A stretch of 5,240 bases of DNA from an uncultured Kouleothrix sp. (GTDB taxonomy: Bacteria; Chloroflexota; Chloroflexia; Chloroflexales; Roseiflexaceae): positions 1-5,240 of the forward strand of contig CALLYN010000057.1 in the NCBI GenBank assembly GCA_937858455.1, given 5' to 3'. Each line of letters begins with the position of its first letter. Position 1 is the first letter of the stretch. The notes below the pieces were generated by a model that made no database searches, was not told the DNA's origin, and saw only the letters and a program-made list of their open reading frames with translations. Both the position numbers and the translations under genes were made by a program. Below are positions 3,729-5,240 of the stretch, one piece after another.

Positions 3729-5240
3729 ACTGCACCCCCTCGGCCACCTGCGTGCGCCGGTTGAATAGCCACACCAGCGCGATTGCCAGGCCCAGCACCA
3801 CCGTGTTGATCAGCGCGGCCAGCGTGTAGTCCGAGTCGTAGCGAATCACAAAGTAGCCGACCATCGCTAGCGGCACGGCGCCGGGGCGCTGCGGGTCGCT
3901 GAACAGCATCAGCGGGATGTGGAAGGCGTTAAACAGCAGGATGCCGCGCAGCAGCATGCCCGAAAGCACAGCGGGCCGGATCAGCGGCCAGGTCATGCTG
4001 CGCCAGAGCGTCCAGCCCTCGGCGCCGTCCACGCGCGCAGCGTCGAGCACTTCGGCCGGGATTCCGCGCAGCGCCGCAGTGCTGATCAGCATCATGAAAG
4101 GAAACGCCACCCACACGCTCACCAGTACCAGCACCAGAAAGCCTTTGGTGGGGCTGAGCGCGCTGCCGATAAAGCCAAGCGTTTCGCTGAACGGCGCTAG
4201 GTGCCACGCCGCCAGCCGGTCGGTCAGCGGGCGTAGCCAGCCGGCGATATTCACCAGCGGCGCGGTGTCGTCCAGCCAGTTGGTCGAGCGGCCGGTCAGC
4301 AGGTTGACCGGGCCGAACTGATCGTCGAAGATCGTACTCCACACCAGCGCGCCGACGAACTCGGGGATGGCCCACGGCAGAATAAACAGCATGCGCCAGA
4401 GCGTGCGCCCGCGCAGGCCGCGGCGCGCGAGCAGCGTCGCCAACCACACGCCCAGCGCGCTGGCCAGCAGCATGGTTGTGGCCACCCAGGTAATATTAAA
4501 GCGCACAACGTTCAAGAATTCAGGCCAGCTCAGCAGAAACGTGATGCCGCCCAGGCCGTTGTAGGCCGGGGCGTTTGGCGCGGCCGGCGGCAGCCCAATG
4601 ATCCCGCGCAGCCAGCCGCCCCACAGCCCCAGCGCGCCGCCGCGCAAGTTTCTGACGCTGAACGACGTAGTGGCCAGCGCGGTCTGCAGCAGCAGCGGAT
4701 ATACGCCGATCAGGCCGAACAGCAGCAGCGTTGGCAGCAGCCATAGCAGCGCGCCGCGCGGCACCCGGCCCCGCCGGCGCAATGCCGCGCGCAGCCGTGG
4801 CCCCATCCGGCCGAGCGGCACCGCGGCCGCCAGCCCGATCGGCGCGCTGAGCGCCAGCGTGTACTGCGGCCACTTGGTGGGCCAGAAGAACAGGAACAGC
4901 AGGTTCACCGCGAACCACAGCGCGGCCAGCGGCTCGGCGCGCAGCACCTGCCGCCAGCTCAGCAGCGCCAGCGCCAGAAACAGCCCGTCGAGCATCAGCG
5001 GGAACACGCCGGGGTGCCATGGCACCGCGCCGAGCAGCCACACCAGCTGGTAGGCCCAGCCGAAGCCGGTGTCGCTGACCTGCTTGCCGGTGGTGTAGCT
5101 TACGTTGAACAGCAGCGAGGCGCGCAGCCGGCCGATCGGATCGGGCCACAGCGCCGGGTCGAGCGCGTAGAACATCACGAGCGCGGCCAGCCCCCAGGCC
5201 GCTGCTAGCGCCCAGGTGCGCGCGGTCGTGCGCCCGGCCG
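3721..5240 (-). CDS. MalF-like ABC transporter permease fused to an N-terminal membrane domain resembling a GT39/PMT glycosyltransferase C-terminus (5' end outside window)
   Basis: The frame is open from the window edge to TGA at 3723-3721. The first possible start inside is GTG at 5178 (residue 1 below), but 20 codons before it are also open, continue a membrane helix (TWALAAAWGLAALVMFYAL), and no ribosome-binding site precedes the GTG, so the gene probably begins outside. Residues 1-122 form four or five membrane helices with WAYQLVWLLGAVPWHPG and a FFWPTKWPQYTLALSAP segment, the style of the C-terminal part of PMT/GT39 membrane mannosyltransferases. After an Arg-rich loop (128-142) a full MalF-like permease follows: first helix 143-168, LPWAIPEFVGALVW (267-280), and an EAA loop with D379-A380-A381-x3-G385 and WPLIRP (397-402). 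About 40 extra residues lie between FGPVN (288-292) and the next helix. It overlaps the MalG-like gene by 8 bp. The permease call is firm; the fusion partner's identity is an inference from pattern. Confidence 0.85.
   Translation of the reverse strand, partial: AGRTTARTWALAAAWGLAALVMFYALDPALWPDPIGRLRASLLFNVSYTTGKQVSDTGFGWAYQLVWLLGAVPWHPGVFPLMLDGLFLALALLSWRQVLRAEPLAALWFAVNLLFLFFWPTKWPQYTLALSAPIGLAAAVPLGRMGPRLRAALRRRGRVPRGALLWLLPTLLLFGLIGVYPLLLQTALATTSFSVRNLRGGALGLWGGWLRGIIGLPPAAPNAPAYNGLGGITFLLSWPEFLNVVRFNITWVATTMLLASALGVWLATLLARRGLRGRTLWRMLFILPWAIPEFVGALVWSTIFDDQFGPVNLLTGRSTNWLDDTAPLVNIAGWLRPLTDRLAAWHLAPFSETLGFIGSALSPTKGFLVLVLVSVWVAFPFMMLISTAALRGIPAEVLDAARVDGAEGWTLWRSMTWPLIRPAVLSGMLLRGILLFNAFHIPLMLFSDPQRPGAVPLAMVGYFVIRYDSDYTLAALINTVVLGLAIALVWLFNRRTQVAEGVQYV

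Noticed and set aside
4804..4806. ATG at 4806 as the start of a separate MalF gene
   Set aside because: No Shine-Dalgarno sequence lies upstream and the frame is continuous with the preceding membrane segments, though a weakly translated internal start cannot be excluded.
5173..5178. GTG or ATG at 5178/5175 as the true start of the MalF-like gene
   Set aside because: The frame stays open to the window edge with membrane-like residues, and no ribosome-binding site precedes these codons.

Overview
The window is GC-rich DNA from a bacterium. The shikimate-gene order, the codon use (strongly biased to GC-ending codons) and the large CUT1-type sugar transporter genes fit a filamentous Chloroflexota (Roseiflexus/Chloroflexus/Kouleothrix-like). 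That assignment is an inference from style, not from a marker gene.

Left part (1-1969, + strand): the 3' end of a shikimate kinase gene (aroK), a small SWIM zinc-finger protein gene, and a complete 3-dehydroquinate synthase gene (aroB). AroB makes 3-dehydroquinate from DAHP and AroK phosphorylates shikimate, so the cluster serves chorismate and aromatic amino-acid synthesis. A near-consensus extended -10 promoter starts inside the aroK stop region (161-189). It gives a leader of about 170 nt that contains a hairpin followed by T residues, then the SWIM gene, and probably aroB.

Middle part (1970-2527): about 560 bases without a gene, very rich in secondary structure. It holds a probable aroB terminator (2030-2065), a second strong hairpin (2065-2103), and two abutting head-to-tail short elements with matching terminal inverted repeats, A (2110-2193, 84 bp) and B (2194-2373, 180 bp). 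A and B share both ends, and B carries about 96 bp of extra core with a perfect 19-bp stem. A third, more diverged and inverted copy (C, about 182-348) makes up the leader of the SWIM gene. Together they look like a family of short non-coding elements with conserved ends and variable hairpin cores, the least expected structure in the window. A plausible promoter (2449-2477) then leads to a small coiled-coil protein gene (2528-2869).

Right part (2877-5240, - strand, convergent with the coiled-coil gene): two overlapping permease genes of a CUT1-type carbohydrate ABC importer, a MalF-like gene (upstream, running off the window edge) and a MalG-like gene. The MalF-like reading frame is unusual: its N-terminal part is a multi-membrane segment resembling the C-terminal end of a PMT/GT39-type membrane glycosyltransferase, fused in frame to the permease. 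No substrate-binding protein or ATPase gene is visible, so the substrate cannot be named.
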